Source of the DNA: Chromera velia
Taxonomy: Eukaryota > Sar > Chromeraceae
DNA: 40,000 nucleotides
Assembly (NCBI GenBank): GCA_018398765.1
Contig: JAHBMJ010000201.1
Coordinates: 41,937-81,936, forward strand
Reading direction: 5' to 3'
This document shows, piece by piece, positions 12,089 through 22,195 of the stretch. A model generated the notes under the pieces. That model was not told the DNA's origin and did no database searches. It saw only the letters and a list, made by a program, of their open reading frames with translations. A program made the translations under genes and the position numbers. Within the stretch, counting starts at the first letter, position 1; each line of letters starts with the position of its first letter.

Positions 12089-13869
12089 AGGGAGACAGCA
12101 GGTGGGGCGGACGCACAGCCCATGGAAGAGTTGAGAAAGGCACATGGAGGCTTGGGAGACACCCAAATAAACAAACGCGCACGGTCTTTCTTTCGTCAAC
12201 AAACTTACTTACAATTCATCGACTGCCCGTCTGTAACCCTCAGCCCTTCGAACGAGCTCCGCAGCTCCATTCTCCCTCGAGGCTGTTTCTGGAGCCTTGG
12301 ACTCTCCTTGAGAGGCCGTCTCCAAAGCCTTCAAACTGCATTCATTGAATTCGGATTGGATTCGATGGTCATCTCTTTCATTCATATTTAGAAAACACAG
12401 CAGAAGATTTCTGTTCAACAGTCTATCAGGATGTTTGGACCCACGCTGAGAGGCCATGCAATTATTTCGTCTTCAGACTTCAATTTGCACGCGCCCACGC
12501 ATAGAGAGAGTAAAAGCATGGAGCAATGAAAGAAGGCAATAAACGAGGAAAGAAACTTAACTAAACGAAATACGGCCTTTTGTGTTCGGGCAATATTCTT
12601 TTAAGGAGGAACAGAATTACTTAATTCAGGTGCCACGTCACCTTTCTGCACCCTTTCTTCTTCTCTCTCCTTCCATCTTTCTGTCTGGCCTTCTCTCTAT
12701 GCAAGAACGCATACGCACAGCTCGCACGGTGAATATCCGACTTGGGTTTGGGTTGCCTGCAAAACTGTGTGCAATTCGCCAGCCGTGAGAGGAGAGAGGC
12801 CTCTTCTCTCTCATGCAGCTGCAGTCTCTTGACTGACTGACTGACTGACTGACTGACTGACTGACTGACAGTCGGTCCACGGCCCTCTCCTTCCTGAGCA
12901 GGTTGTCCTCGTACACAGTCAGAAGCTCCACGTAGACCTTCCGATCCTTGTCTGCAGGGTCGTCGAAGGAGAAGGAACCTGAGGATGAGGAGAACGACGC
13001 TGGGGCAGACACCGTTGTGCACGGCTGTACAAATTGAGTTGGTTGCTTTGGTTTTTCCTGTGCCACCTGAGTGAACGCAGTTGGTGGGGTCCCGGGGGTT
13101 TTCTCCAGGATTTGGATTGGCGGTCCTGTTGGTTTGCGTTCTTTTGGCTTTGCTGTGGGGTTAGAGAGAGGGGACAGAGAGACTGTGGAGGGTTTCTTCA
13201 GACCGACAGGAGGTTGGGCTGTCTTGGCGAGGAATGATGACGGCGAGTTCAGTCTCCTGTTTTTGATTCTGGTCGCTTCTTGTGGCAGCGAGAGGAGGGG
13301 CGAGTCCGTTGTCTGCGTACAGGAGGAGAGATCAAAAACGCGCGCCGAGAAAGGTGTCATTGTACTGCTGGCGGATTGAACACGAAGGACCGTAGGTATG
13401 TATTGATATAGGAGAGGCAACGACAGAGAATTGAGCGAGCGAGGAACGAGGGGTGCATGGTAAAGACAGGTAGGTAGGGAGGGAGGGGGGAAGTTCGTGC
13501 AGACGCACTCCGAGAGAGGGCGGACAAAGAGAATGAAGAAAGGAACACACAGAGCGTGATGGGTATAGATGGGTGAGGATCGATAGGCGACAAGAGTGAT
13601 CATTTGGGGCAGTCCTTGGCAGAAAAGGGGAAACTTTGTCTATGTGCGGAGGCACACAAAAAGAGAACTAAATCTTTGATTGCGACATGCACTCCCAGGT
13701 TTTTTCTGCTGACATCAAGAATCATCTCCACCTCTACGTCTGCAGCCACTGAGGGCAGCCCGACCCCTTTGCCCGTTGGTGTTTCAGCCAGGGAAGTCAT
13801 CAGAAGGAAGGGAAGCCACAGAAGTTTCCTCCAGCTCCCCTGACTCCTTTGTAGGTGCTTCAATGACAT
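10336..13869 (-). CDS. Secreted proline-rich, charged coiled-coil protein, unknown function
   Basis: I do not recognise a family. Eight phase-compatible exons: 13869-13693, 13312-12870, 12756-12652, 12335-12213, 11866-11776, 11214-11108, 10790-10635, 10363-10336 (stop TAG at 10338-10336), giving about 409 residues. The N-terminus has basic residues then KLLWLPFLLMTSLA, a good signal peptide, so the product is probably secreted or routed through the ER. Exon 2 is rich in Pro, Ser, Thr and Lys (residues ~60-170), then turns charged and helical (DRKVYVELLTVYEDNLLRKE). Exons 4-7 encode helical, coiled-coil-like sequence (AAELVRRAEGYRRAVDEL; VALWTELQALKTAAAE) and an Arg/Glu-rich tail. It is divergent from the dehydrogenase gene at 14705, with 835 bp between the starts. 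Exon 1's donor and the 28-nt last exon are the least certain parts. Confidence 0.72.
11231..11324. repeat. (ATTC)n microsatellite
   Basis: About 23 near-perfect ATTC units, with a few ATTT variants, within the intron between exons 11866-11776 and 11214-11108 of the coiled-coil gene, 17 bp from the acceptor. Confidence 0.92.
12043..12094. repeat. (AG)n / GGGA microsatellite
   Basis: AG dinucleotide tract turning into GGGA units, inside the 12212-11867 intron of the coiled-coil gene; on the sense strand it is a pyrimidine tract. Confidence 0.9.
12831..12869 (-). repeat. (GTCA)n microsatellite starting at the splice donor
   Basis: On the sense strand, exon 13312-12870 is followed immediately by about nine GTCA units. 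The first unit and a half is the donor GTCAGT. Confidence 0.92.
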
Positions 13870-14325
13870 GGAAGTGAGGTTAACGATGTGGTCTTGATCT
13901 AAGTCAGATAAGAGCGCCGTTTGTTGAAAAAGTGAGGCCCTTCCCCTTTCTTGTTTGTGCAGCTCAGTGCTCGAGGGGGGAGGGGAGAAATCGGTCAGCA
14001 GGAAGTTTCATGCACTGCTGAGTTCAACGTGTCTTTTTCGATGCGCATGCATGCCCTCAGTGAGCCAATCTTTCACGCCTGCTTGACGTGGGGATGCGCT
14101 TTGCGTCTTATGGTAGCAGTCTGTCCACTGATCTTTCGGGAATGTAGAAAGAGGGCTATACGGGAGTGGAAGATTCACACTCCGATGTTCAGTCGAACTG
14201 CATGACACGAAGTCAATTGAATGAAGCCTTAATTATATATAATTGCAGGAAAGCTTTAAGTTGCATGCAAGATCGAGATGTATCGGTGTGCTTGGCGAAG
14301 TGCATGGAATGCAGCCATAAGGGAC

Positions 14326-14470
14326 CATGCACCTTTAGGGCCCCGGCATGCCCTGGCTAGCTTGGATCACGCGGCATGCCGGGGCCTCGCGCTACCGCGT
14401 GCTGTCGCGACTCGGACCTACATATAAGCACCAACCCGCGGCCAACGAAGTGGAATCGTGACTTGCACGA
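14326..14470. promoter_or_regulatory. Putative bidirectional promoter with a perfect 14-bp inverted repeat
   Basis: Lies between the divergent coiled-coil gene (13869, -) and dehydrogenase gene (14705, +). Contains the inverted repeat GGCCCCGGCATGCC (14339-14352) / GGCATGCCGGGGCC (14373-14386) with a 20-bp spacer, a GC-rich block and a TATA-like ACATATAAGC near 14420. CATGCACCTTT just left of the repeat recurs, inverted, in the island at 34.3 kb. Confidence 0.5.
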
Positions 14471-14704
14471 CACCGTCGACACAGGCTATTCAGACGAAAC
14501 AAACTCGACACCAAGTAGCGCCTTTGGAATCAAAGCGGTCTCATTGTAGTTCTCCGCTAACAGAGGTATCTTGACCGGCATTGCTGAACGAACGTGGAGT
14601 GCAACAGTAGGAGACGGCAGAGACGGCGGTTGCATTTGCACTCATTACCCCTTCGACCAATACGGACTTGCTTTGTCGCAACCAAAGAATATCTTTGTTG
14701 AGTA

Positions 14705-17700
14705 ATGAGCTCCAAGATTCGTGTGTCCCTGGAGGAATTGAAGCGGCTGACTCGCGAGAGTTTGCGTGCACTTGGGTCAGCACGGGAGATCGTGCTTGAG
14801 TGGAGACGGGGTGGCATGGAACCTTTCTCCTTCAACAGACTTGCAAGTCGATTTGTAAAGAAAAGAGAAATGGCTGAACTACTCAACGGAGTAAAGATGG
14901 GCATGCGTACTAAGTGTCTTCTTCTCTTGGCTTCTTGTCTGCAGGCATCATCAAGATGACTTGCAACGCATGGTGGAGCTTCTCGTCTTTGCGCAACTGA
15001 GGGGCAACAGCCAAGGAATCGTCAAAATGTCAGACAGAGTGGTGAAGGAGCGGGAACTTATACTAATCTCGTACGATGTCGTCCCGTTCTCTCTTTCGTG
15101 TATGGACGCGTGCCAGTTCTTTCTTTCTGCTGGTCTCTTTCGGCTTCCTTTGCTTCCCTCTTGGCTCCTAGGCAGTCAGGCTGAAGTGGTCAATTATCTC
15201 ATCGCCCTTGTGAGATCCTCGTGCCATTTTCTTTACGCTCTTTTCTCAATCTCTACCGTTCCTCAAAATGAGTGGATGCAGTCCCAGCGGCGGGATGAAC
15301 CCCCAAAAGGACGCAGGGGAGGTGGAGGTAGAGCACGAGACGCCGCTCTCGTGCATGCTCAACGCCAACAGACGGCCGGGAATGTGAGTCAGTGAGTGAG
15401 TGAGTGAGTGAGTGAGTGAGTGATTGAGTGAGTGAGTGAGTGAGTGAGTGAGTGAGTGAGTGAGTGAGTGAGTGAATGACCGAGCGAGCGAGTGAGTGAG
15501 TGAGTGGGTGGGTGGGTGGGTGAGTGAGTCTGAAGAGGGGATGGAGCACGTCTGTTTCCGATAAATAGATTCCGGCAGGCGAGAAAGAAACAGGGTGATG
15601 AAATCGACAGAGGGGTCATTTGTAGGCGTTGTGGTTCGTCTTCACAAGGAAGCACGTACATGCATTTCTTCTCCCTGTGTTCTCTGTCTGTGTTCAAGTT
15701 GCCTATTTGCACGCCCCGGCAACCACTTTTCTTTCTTTTCATTCTCTTCTCCCTCCTTCCTTCCTGCAGTGCAGGACTCTACAGGGCCACAGAGGAGGCA
15801 TGCATCTACTTTCATACAGAATTCTTTTTCACGCATTATACATACTTTTCCCTCCTTCCTGCAGTGCAGGACTCTACAGGGCCACAGAGGAGGCATGCAT
15901 CTACTTTCATACAGAATTCTTTTTCACGCATTATACATACTTTTCCCTCCTTCCTGCAGTGCCGGACTCTACAGGGCCACAGAGGAGGCCATGTCCCGTG
16001 CGAAGGCGCATGGTCGGTCAGTGAGAAGTAGAGTGCAGTAACGGAGAAAGGAAAGGATGACTGATGGGTTGTGGACTTCAGACATGCGTTGTTCTAAGGA
16101 AACCGGGTGAGTTGGCAGAAGAAAAGAAATGCAGACATTTAGGGGGTCGACAGAGAAATGGGCAACCATATGTAGGATTGGATGGATAGGTGGATCGGTT
16201 CAAGGGGGAGAGAAGGGAAAGCTGCTGCACTTCTGTCGCAAGAGGTCTGGGCGGAGGAGCATTCGTGTTGGTGGTTTTGGGGTCCCGAGCTTCATCCGTC
16301 TTTTGTTTATGTGTGTGCGTGTGTGCAGGTTTTGGATTGGTTAGTTGGTCGGTGTGTTTTCTTGAGAGAGGAATGGACTCTGACTGGAATCTCATCGTTC
16401 TCAAGCGGGCGGGGAAGGGCGGACTAGATGTGGAGGGGAGGGGGGGTGAGGAAGATAGGGGGGGCTCCGGGGGGACATTAAAATCTAAAGCAGTCATCGA
16501 TCAGTGCATAGAGGGGGGGGGAAAGAGGAGAGGGATCCAGTGGATATTTGTTCTTCCATTTTGTCGCATCTTTTGTTCTCGCTTCTTTGTGGTTGGTTTT
16601 TCGTATGTTTCTTTGTCCCTCTCCCAATGTTTGATCTCTTCTTCTCGGTGTGCAGGCAGGGCTCCATGGGGTGTGCACGGGAACGGGTGCGATCGGATTC
16701 TACGCAGAGAAGATGGCAAAGGAGGGACTGGTGGGGTTCGTCTTTACTCAGTCTCCGGAACTGGTGGCGCCGTATGGGTGCTATGAGGTGGGGAGTCGGG
16801 AGGGAGGGGGAAGCTGTGTCAATCTCTGTTTTTGTCTCTCTTTGTCTTTGTGTTTCTTTTTCTTTCTCTGGCTGTCTCTATCTCTGTAGCCATTTCTTCC
16901 ATGCTGCCTCACTTTGGCGCTGCACTCTGTTCTGTATAGCTATGCGCGGCTGCTCTGTTCTGCTCTGACGCACGCAGCCGATCTTCGGGACCAACCCGAT
17001 GGCAGTCGGGATGCCGAGACGCGCCCCTCTGGATCCAATCGTGTTGGACACCGCCATGTCGGCAATCGCCTTCTTTCGGTCAGCCTTCTGCCAACGTGAA
17101 AGAGAGTGCATGAGTGATCAGGTGTGGCTGTACATGTGACTGGAAGCCGATTGGCGCGCGTGTAAGATGGCTCTTCCCGTGCGTGCCTTCTTGGCCCGCG
17201 TTTTATGTCCGATCCTGTCAAAGTCCAACTCGGGGCACGAGGAAAAGCAAAATAGATTTGCCTGACTGACCCTCTGACTGACGAATCACTCATCGAGGAA
17301 TACATTCGAGCGAGTGCATGAGTGAGTGCAGGGTACACGAGGCCAAATGGAGGGGTGAGGCTCTTCCAGAAGGCGCGGCTTTCGATGCGGAGGGAAATGA
17401 GACGACTGCCCCTGAAGGCAAGTGCCCACACAGGAAGGAGACCTGTACATTAATACGTCACTTATTCTTGCTTCACGTGGAATAGAGGAGGCAGTGAAAG
17501 TCAAAAATCAGGGTTGATGATTCATGCCAAGGCTGTGCTCAGCAAACTGCTGCATCGTGACCTTGTGGCATTCTTCATAGACCTTTTTTTCGAATTGGAC
17601 TCAAGTGAAGTTCATTCGTCTTGTCTTGCTTGCATTCTTTGTTTAAAGCAATTACCGAGTGCGTAATGTGTCCGTCCGTCTCTCTCTTCACTGGTGAAAC

Positions 17701-19168
17701 AACTTTCTCTTTGTTCCGGACTATTGATGGATGCTTGAGCTTTCACCTTCATATCATTCGAAACTTCTTGCAGCTGCCTTGAAGGGTGCTTTGAGGGTTT
17801 TTGACAGGCAAGTAGTTTGTTTGCTTCTTCCTTCCTTCCTTCCTTCCTTCCTTCTTTCTTTCTTTCTTTACTTTCTCTTTTGAGTCAGGTCAAAATTTGC
17901 ATTTGGTTTCAGCAGAGTGCGTCGATGTGCGAGACAGGCGCGCGTTGGATTTGGATGTTGTTTGGACCAACAGCCCGATGGATAGACGGTCTTTTCATTC
18001 CGCAAAAAGAGAACTAACTGTTTCAGATGAAGCTCAGCCCATTTGCCTTAAAGACACACACAATCCATTTCGATTCGATCAAAATTCTTGTTCGTCAGAA
18101 GAAATCTCATGTCTGCCTGACACCTCGTTTGTCTGTTCTGTTGGCTGTATGGGCTTCCCTGAGTGCATGCAGGGGCTACAAGGGGAGTCACTTGGCGTTG
18201 ATGGTTGAGGTCCTCGGGGGGGTTCTGGGGGGTGGAGCTGTGAAGGAAAAGAAGGTATTGGGGGACCTGGGAAGGGTGTGGGGTTGGAGTGCGTCGTCAG
18301 ACATTCTCTACCTGTCTTATCCGGCCTTCTTTCTGGCTTGCTGGATGACCTATAGATTCATGCGAGTGCCACCATCAAGCCCCTTGCGTGTCATGAGCAG
18401 GTGTCATCTCTCTTTTGATATGAGACTTGCAACTGACTCGTCGTAGGCACTTAATTATCTTGGTGTCCTCCTACATAAGGATGGCTTCTCTATTTCCCTG
18501 GAGGTGCTCTCCCTCATCCCGCCGGACCATGCGCTGAGTGCAGGCAACCCGAGACTGGGGCAGCACCGTGTTCTGTTTCCGCATCGATTTGCTGGGGAAG
18601 GAGGGGGAATACTATGACAAAGTGGAGGTCAGTCAGGCAGGGGTAGAGGGGGGAGAGCGGTGGACGGTAATTAATTCGGACACAGTAAGCCATGCATGCG
18701 ACGCAACTTGCCCCAGAAAATCAACCGATAGCTGCCTCTGATTTCTGCTCGTGAAGAAGGGAGTTGTCTTTCTTTGATCCGGCCGCACCTTTTTTGAAAG
18801 TCGATACAAATTGAGGGGGACCTATGCCCACGGTTATTTTGCCGTGTGTGACTTGGGCTTGGTGAATCTGCAGGATCTCGTGGAGAGATTGAAGAGCGCA
18901 AAGAGAACGGAGGGCGCGCCTGAGCCTCTGTTGCCTGGGGAGAGGGGCAACAGGTCAGCTCGGAAGCTGCCTCTATTTTTCCCAAACGGTCCCTTCCTAT
19001 AGGCGAGCGACTGCAGAAAGCTGAATGGATCCTTTAGTTTTTCTTGTGCATGAGACATCGGCAAGCCTTAGGTTCAGGCTGAGAATGCCCTCTTCTTTGC
19101 AAACTAACAAGAGTCAAGGTGCCTTGCACTCTAAATGTCTGTCTCTCACTTCTTTGTCATGTGTGTGC

Positions 19169-19205
<37 letters not shown>

Positions 19206-19346
19206 TGCTTCGGTGTGTGAAGGGAGTCTGCTGCCGCCCTCTCTGCTGGAGCCGTGGAGTTGGACGCTCCCTTGGTAGAGAAGTTGAGGGAACTCGCCGA
19301 GAAGGGAGAGAGGGGGGAGATTGTGACAACCGCTGCAGCATTGTGA
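14705..19346 (+). CDS. Malate/L-lactate dehydrogenase 2 (LDH2/MDH2) family NAD(P)-dependent oxidoreductase
   Basis: Complete gene of 12 exons whose phases all agree: 14705-14775, 14945-15070, 15282-15383, 15960-16012, 16660-16787, 16978-17078, 17332-17417, 17774-17807, 18173-18254, 18544-18627, 18874-18953, 19223-19346 (TGA), 356 residues, the normal length for the family. Recognisable blocks are RVSLEELKRLTRESLRALG at the N-terminus, LRGNSQGIVKM (~42-52), TGTGAIGFYAEKMAKEGLVG (~124-143), IFGTNPMAVGMP (~162), LPEGAAFDAEGN, GYKGSHLALMVEVLGGVLGG and PGERG near the end. The family transfers hydride between 2-oxo or imino acids and NAD(P)H, in a fold unrelated to classical LDH/MDH. The catalytic His of the usual GHxG block is replaced (TGTG) and the usual SHG after RG reads SQG, so substrate may differ. 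No signal peptide: probably cytosolic. Introns 7 and 8 use GC donors. Confidence 0.94.
15384..15530 (+). repeat. (GTGA)n microsatellite starting at the splice donor
   Basis: Exon 15282-15383 of the dehydrogenase gene is followed by GTGAGTCAGTGAGTGAGTG, then more than 30 GTGA-type units with a short GGGT stretch near the end. The donor is the first unit. Confidence 0.93.
15770..15959 (+). repeat. Two identical 95-bp tandem copies of a 3' splice site plus exon start
   Basis: Copies 15770-15864 and 15865-15959 are identical. Each starts with the first ~30 bp of exon 4 (TGCAGGACTCTACAGGGCC) and ends with the pyrimidine tract and CTGCAG acceptor. The functional exon 4 at 15960 follows as a third, partial copy with GCC for GCA. 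Exon 4 is assigned to the third copy because only it continues in frame to a donor and to family sequence (TEEAMSRAKAHG). Confidence 0.95.
17821..17870 (+). repeat. TTCC/TTTC tetranucleotide tract
   Basis: Pyrimidine tetranucleotide repeats 14 bp after the GC donor of intron 8 of the dehydrogenase gene. Confidence 0.85.
19157..19203 (+). repeat. (GT)n microsatellite near an acceptor
   Basis: About 20 GT units (a few GC variants) in the last intron of the dehydrogenase gene, ending 20 bp before the final exon at 19223. Confidence 0.9.
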
Positions 19347-20857
19347 TTTGATCCAACAGAACTCATACAGGAGGCCCAGTGCTGCTACTGAGCAGAAATG
19401 CGAGGTGTATCTCTTTGATTCAAAGGACTCAAAGCATATGGAAAGACCCGCATCCGATTTTCGAAAGAATAGTCTTCAGGGTGTTTGGGTGTTCAGCTAC
19501 TGGCTCATGCTACGCTAGTAGCATTTGAATGTGACAGACAGGCTGTTAAAGGACGTCTGCTGGAGACGCTTTTGCGAATCGCAAAGAATGCTCAAGCAAT
19601 GCAGCTTTTTTTTTCTGCCCGGCATTTACGGGCGTCTTGTGCGACACCAGTGATTTAGATTGAGCAAGAAATGCTTCCCAAAGGAGGACAAATGTTTCGA
19701 TACAGACTTTGCTTTCGGTTTCTTCTTCCATATTCGTCTTTGTGGAGTTTATGTCTTTGTGGAGTTGATGATCTGTCCTCCTCACAGCATGTGCATGCTT
19801 TTGCTGTCGTGTTGCATTATGTCTCTCACCGTTTCTCTCAATCAGTCAGTGGCCCTCCCTGCAAACGTACCACTTGAATGAACTTTCCAGCACTCGAATT
19901 ACAGCTTGAATGACATTGAGAACAGCGGTCGCACCTAGCTTTTATGGTAGATGCTAGGGTAGATGCTTCTTCCATGATCGGCAGAACACTTCTTGTTAAA
20001 AAAAAAAAAAATCAGAAACTTTTTTTTTTCTTGTTTATATTTATGGAGTATTATAGAGTGCAAGGCCTGGATTTACTGGAAGAAACTATCAAAAGCTTAA
20101 TCATATTTTTTCATTATATTCTACTCTACTAGGACTTACATTTTCTAGTATATTTTAGAGTTAAGTAAACGTGTTTTATTTATAGTCACTCATAGTCACT
20201 ATATTTTAGTATATTCAAACAATCAGTAAAACGCAAAATTAATTCAAGTTGAATTAAATGCTGTTTGAAACTAAACTCATGCTCTGTTGGACTCAGTTTA
20301 AAAATGGTAGGATTGAACAGATTAATACTTCAGGTGAGGGATTTCATGAGTGAAATGAAAATTTAACCATCTGCCTTGCGTGTCATGACTTGCCGAACGC
20401 TAGACGCCTATTATGGGCCAAGAGCGATGGCGTATGATGATGGTGGCCTATAGACCGATCAATAATAATAATAATAATAATAATGATGATGATGATTCAA
20501 AATGAGATTGGCTTTTTTGAACAGTTCGAAGATGGGGAAGAATAAGCATCCAGCCCTCTCCTTTGACATGTCTTTCCCATCAGTCACACACGCTGTGCGG
20601 GCTTTTATGATGCCCGAAAACCATCCAGCAGGAGAGGGAGTGGATGACCAACCTGGTCTTCAAAAAGGAAAATTTGTTGCAACGTAGCTGTGAGAGCAGA
20701 CTGAGTATAAAGCTTAGCAATGGAAGTTTATTCTCTTTCTTGTTTCTCTGTTTTCTTTCCTTTTCATCTCCCCTTCCTTTTCTCTTACAGATAAAAGATG
20801 CAAGCACAATGACCAAACGGTCTTTTTCTGAATTGTTCATCCCTCTGACCCTTTGAA
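19347..20857. other. Intergenic region after the dehydrogenase gene
   Basis: The first few hundred bases are probably 3' UTR. From about 19980 the DNA is AT-rich with A and T homopolymers, then the retroelement-like tail at 20436. Frames up to 73 codons near 19660-19881 look random. No gene seen. Confidence 0.6.
20436..20500 (+). repeat. Retroelement-like 3' tail, copy 1
   Basis: GGTGGCCTATAGACCGATCAATAA followed by AAT and GAT triplet repeats. The same junction motif recurs at 23559 in direct orientation. A conserved end followed by short A-rich microsatellites is typical of non-LTR element 3' ends; no coding part is visible beside it. Confidence 0.45.
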
Positions 20858-21254
20858 ACAGAGTGGACTCCAAAGTAGGACTTAGTCGAATTCAAAGTGA
20901 CTTTTAAATTTACTATATTCTAGCTTCATTATAAAGTAAAACTAGGTTACTTAAAGCAACCTAAAGTTTTTTAGAGCATTTAAAATCTGCTCAAAAGACT
21001 GGTTGATTAGCTAAGGTGCATAGTAGGAAAAATTACGATCACCGCAGCATGTGGAAGTTAGTGAATGTTACCTGAAAAGAAATATACAGACACAACACTA
21101 ATAGATATGTTCAACAGCAATCAACTAGAAAGAATTGCTTCTTCTACAAGGGAAACAGTGCAGGAAGGAGGGCTTCACAGCTAGGCTGGTCAGACCGGAC
21201 AGGAGGTGGTCAGCAGGGGTCGGAGAGGATTCCGAAGAACAGAGCACAGAGACA

Positions 21255-21263
21255 ACATAATTC
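21255..21263. repeat. Target-site duplication, left copy
   Basis: ACATAATTC, identical to 22187-22195, bounding the 923-bp insertion. Confidence 0.75.
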
Positions 21264-21709
21264 CACCCTATGTTTTCTTCAGTTTTTCTTTTTTCGTTCT
21301 TTGACAAATTTCTTTTATAAGTGCCTAAGTGGTGCTTACTAGCTCAAAAGGGGAAACCGAATTTTTTTTTGAACGTGTCGTTTGTTTTTGATTTGACGAC
21401 CGCAGCACCTCTTTCTCTATCTTGTCTTTTCTATTGCTGGGTGGTTCGATCAATCCGTGCTGCGTCCAAGGGGGGAAAAGTCAGAAAACATGCATATGAG
21501 CGTGCTGTGTGCCAGCTCTTAATAATTTATGTTTGTCTGTCCTTCTTCTTTCTGTTCTTTCTGTTCATGTCCTTTAAAGTTATCTTTGTGTCCTTCGAGC
21601 ATATAGTCTTTTGACCGCTGTCTTTGGTCGTGATGTACCACTGTCTTGTCTTGAGGGTTTTTGTAGATTGAATTCGTTTGAGTTGTTTGCAGTCGTCTTG
21701 ACTGCACAG

Positions 21710-21759
<50 letters not shown>

Positions 21760-22186
21760 CAGTCTCTCTTTATCTATAGTTTCTATAGTCTTTGCTCTTT
21801 TGCTCTCTCTTTTCGAGTGATCATATATTATGCTGCAATTCGTTTCATCTTTGCATATGAATACATGAATACAATCAGTTATCATTATGCTCGTTCATCA
21901 TACGGGTGCCACTTTTCTGTATTCGTAGCGTACACATTCTGCAGTCTGTATACGACTTGCTGTCTGCTCTGCTTATATGTTTATCTCTCTTTTCTCTTTC
22001 CATCCTGGTGATGCATAAAGAGAGCAGGTATGAGGGATAAGGGGGTGAAAGAGAAGTTGAGTGACGGAATGTATGCTTGCGTGCATTCCTAGGGGAAAGA
22101 CTTTGACTGCTGGGTATTTTGGTTTAACGTCGGACTCCAGTGCATCCTTCTTCATCTTTTTCGCTGTGTGTTTATCCGTCCACATC
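21264..22186. mobile_element. 923-bp insertion inside the foldback element, flanked by 9-bp target duplication
   Basis: The foldback left arm is interrupted here and resumes after it. The 9-mer ACATAATTC sits at 21255-21263 and again at 22187-22195, while the right arm has a single equivalent site (ACATAATTT on its complement). The insert begins CACCCTATG and ends GTCCACATC, without clear terminal inverted repeats. It contains a CT microsatellite (about 21714-21760) and no convincing coding region. A 9-bp duplication is typical of Mutator-like elements, but the family is not identified. Confidence 0.75.
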
Positions 22187-22195
22187 ACATAATTC
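22187..22195. repeat. Target-site duplication, right copy
   Basis: ACATAATTC, identical to 21255-21263; foldback arm sequence resumes in it. Confidence 0.75.

Noticed and set aside
15770-16012. Tandem 95-bp repeats as a CRISPR-like or satellite array
   Set aside because: There are no variable spacers; each unit is an intron end plus exon start, and the host is eukaryotic.
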